From: Tubiluchus corallicola
Taxonomy: Eukaryota > Priapulida > Priapulimorpha > Priapulimorphida > Tubiluchidae
Length of the DNA stretch: 57,500 bases
Direction of reading: 5' to 3'
Assembly (NCBI GenBank): GCA_030141605.1
Contig: JAQGDQ010000728.1
Coordinates: 47,501-105,000, forward strand
Both the position numbers and the translations under genes were made by a program. Of the stretch, positions 55,863 through 57,500 are shown one piece after another. Positions within the stretch are counted from its first letter, which is position 1; each line of letters starts with the position of its first letter. The notes below the pieces were generated by a model. That model ran no database searches. It had not been told where the DNA came from and saw only the letters and a list, made by a program, of their open reading frames with translations.

Positions 55863-57085
55863 TCCTTAAATTAAAATGCCTAATGTTTCTGTTAATCTAG
55901 ATCGTATAGTGTAAGGTGACTTAAATCTATGTATCGTATAGATTGAATTTAATATGTCCGCTTAACTCCTAAATGCTATAAGGTGAATCCTTCACCTGAC
56001 TCCGAGAGCTTTGGATATCAGTCTAGTAAGCAATGATAGTCTTATCTAAACTTCACCTTGACCTTCGCGTTGTGAGAAAAGGTCTATATCTCTCAAGTTT
56101 CCTAGCTACGCCCCCGCAATATGGACGATAGTTAATTCAAAGCGAACTAATCAGATTCGTATATCGGAAGTAGTGTTGCTTGAGTTAAACACTGATAACA
56201 TACATTAACTCACACTTTAAATGTCAAAGAGAATTATTTTATTGATTTACAATAATTACGGCTTAAGTATATCTTACAAGATTTAGTCCTTAAGCGCTTT
56301 TGACGCTCACAACTATTTTGTTAGCTTCCCAAAAGTATCTCTCTGAACAATTCTTCAATTCCTAATTCCTATCACCTAAGGTGTATACTTTACACTTATC
56401 CTCACTATAGTACAATGTGAACTTATAAGAACTACTAACGATATGCACAGTTAATTCTCAGTTTTACCAATATGTTAAGAGTACTTAACTCTGCGGATTT
56501 GACCCAATGTACAATACAATTTGGTCAATTCCGATAGCTGATACAAGATTTCTCGTTGGCTCAGTGCCCAGATTATCCTAGGAACGCAGAAAGATGTCTA
56601 CGATGAACTTCCAGAGTTGTCTTGTCGTCAAATTGCCCTCCGTGTGTTTTTCCGTACACACAGCACGTGTCTCCTCCAATACGACCGGGTGGAACGAGCG
56701 CTGGGTTATTCGAACCCGGGGCTTATATTTCATTGAAGTAACCTTGCAGTAACCTTCCACAATTTCTGCGTCGTATGAAGCAACAAAATTTATGGGACAA
56801 GTTTTGAAGACGCAGTCATTATACGCCCGTAAAACGTATCCATGTTCTTTCTTCAAAAAACAATGACCTCGCAGAGTTTTGCTAATTACTAGCAATTTGT
56901 GCATATTGCTCATTATGAACGGTACATCCGTCTCGACTTAATGTTAGCTAATTATCCTAAGCATCTTAGAGTGTCCTGACGTAAACGCTATTTTTAGTTC
57001 TGACAACCTACGCTGTTTACGGTTCATTAAATCCGGGCTTTTCCAGCTGGGTGAGTTTCTTATTGCACGTACTGTAAATTTATTC
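55863..57085. other. Unassigned region with a 111-codon minus ORF (56578-56913)
   Basis: GC and codon texture differ from the surroundings in 56570-56720 (TCCTCCAATACGACCGGGTG, CGAACCCGGGGC). The minus ORF reads KTLRGHCFLKKEHGYVLRAY to EGNLTTRQLWKFIVDIFLRS. I do not recognise it; it may be part of an unlisted repeat or a gene exon. Confidence 0.3.
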
Positions 57086-57169
57086 ATGCAATCAGGGAGG
57101 CAGGCATCTTTTATACCAAAATATCGAAAATCATCGATTTATAAATTTATTCACCACAATAGCACAACA

Positions 57170-57256
57170 CACAAAGCACACCACCACCACACCACATCAA
57201 ATCCACCACCTCACGTGGTGATCATGATGTTGATGATGATGATGATGATGGTGGCA
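57170..57256. repeat. CAC and GAT microsatellites
   Basis: CACCACCAC-type tract at about 57178-57212, then (GAT)n at about 57221-57253. The ORFs across them on both strands are probably repeat-driven. Confidence 0.85.
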
Positions 57257-57354
57257 ACGATAACAACACCTATAGCACAAGCACCAACAGCACAGCATTA
57301 CAACAAAACCATTCCAAACATTTTTCACAAAGTTGAAACTATGGGCTTTAATAT

Positions 57355-57500
57355 AATAAATAGCAAAGGCCCCGCAAAAGATTGCGCATAAATACACGTG
57401 TAATCAATAATACGCGAACATCCTACCTAGTCCACATTTATAACACAAAGCCCGTAACATCGTGTCTACTGTTTGTTTACTTTGCCTGTAGCAGCTTTTT
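57355..57500 (-). repeat. Dispersed repeat family H, copy 2, cut by the window end
   Basis: The reverse complement matches 22929-23060, including TAGGATGTTCGCGTATT and AAAAGCTGCTAC at the edge. Confidence 0.7.

Overview
This window is nuclear DNA from an animal, most likely an invertebrate. It is AT-rich, its genes are split by GT-AG introns of about 0.4 to 5.7 kb, and most of the sequence is transposon debris and tandem repeats. I see no bacterial-style operons. The species cannot be fixed from the sequence alone.

Two genes can be assembled exon by exon, both on the minus strand. The main one (22448-51729) is a complete 16-exon thimet oligopeptidase/neurolysin-type M3 metallopeptidase. Every splice phase fits, the predicted protein is 676 residues, and the zinc site (HEFGH plus a distal Glu) and the C-terminal Tyr/His substrate loop are intact. 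The second (4633-10234) is a three-exon gene for a 486-residue protein with one N-terminal hydrophobic segment and a long acidic, Ser-rich, probably disordered tail. I do not recognise its family. A third, weaker candidate is a lone terminal exon at 12995-13229.

Layout: 0.2-4.3 kb carries three minisatellites (27, 42 and 56 bp units) and triplet repeats. 4.6-10.2 kb is the unknown gene. 11.5-11.9 kb is a hairpin-containing tandem repeat. 13-22 kb is gene-poor and rich in hAT and piggyBac type non-autonomous transposons, with a 26-bp minisatellite at 18.5 kb. 22.4-51.7 kb is the peptidase gene, its introns filled with MITEs, LINE 3' ends, solo LTRs, a 5S-rRNA-derived fragment and unnamed dispersed repeats. 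51.8-52.6 kb is a minisatellite enclosed by inverted repeats. 53-55 kb holds a repeat copy and a decayed Penelope-like reverse transcriptase running into an 840-bp CACACC-type satellite. The last 1.6 kb is unassigned apart from microsatellites and one repeat copy.

The most informative structures are transposon insertions with verifiable target-site duplications (perfect 8-bp for two hAT MITEs, perfect 5-bp for a solo LTR that also has a paralogous empty site inside the window), a minisatellite apparently seeded from a dispersed repeat, a minisatellite inside a TIR element, and an inverted repeat pair flanking exons 6-8 of the peptidase gene.
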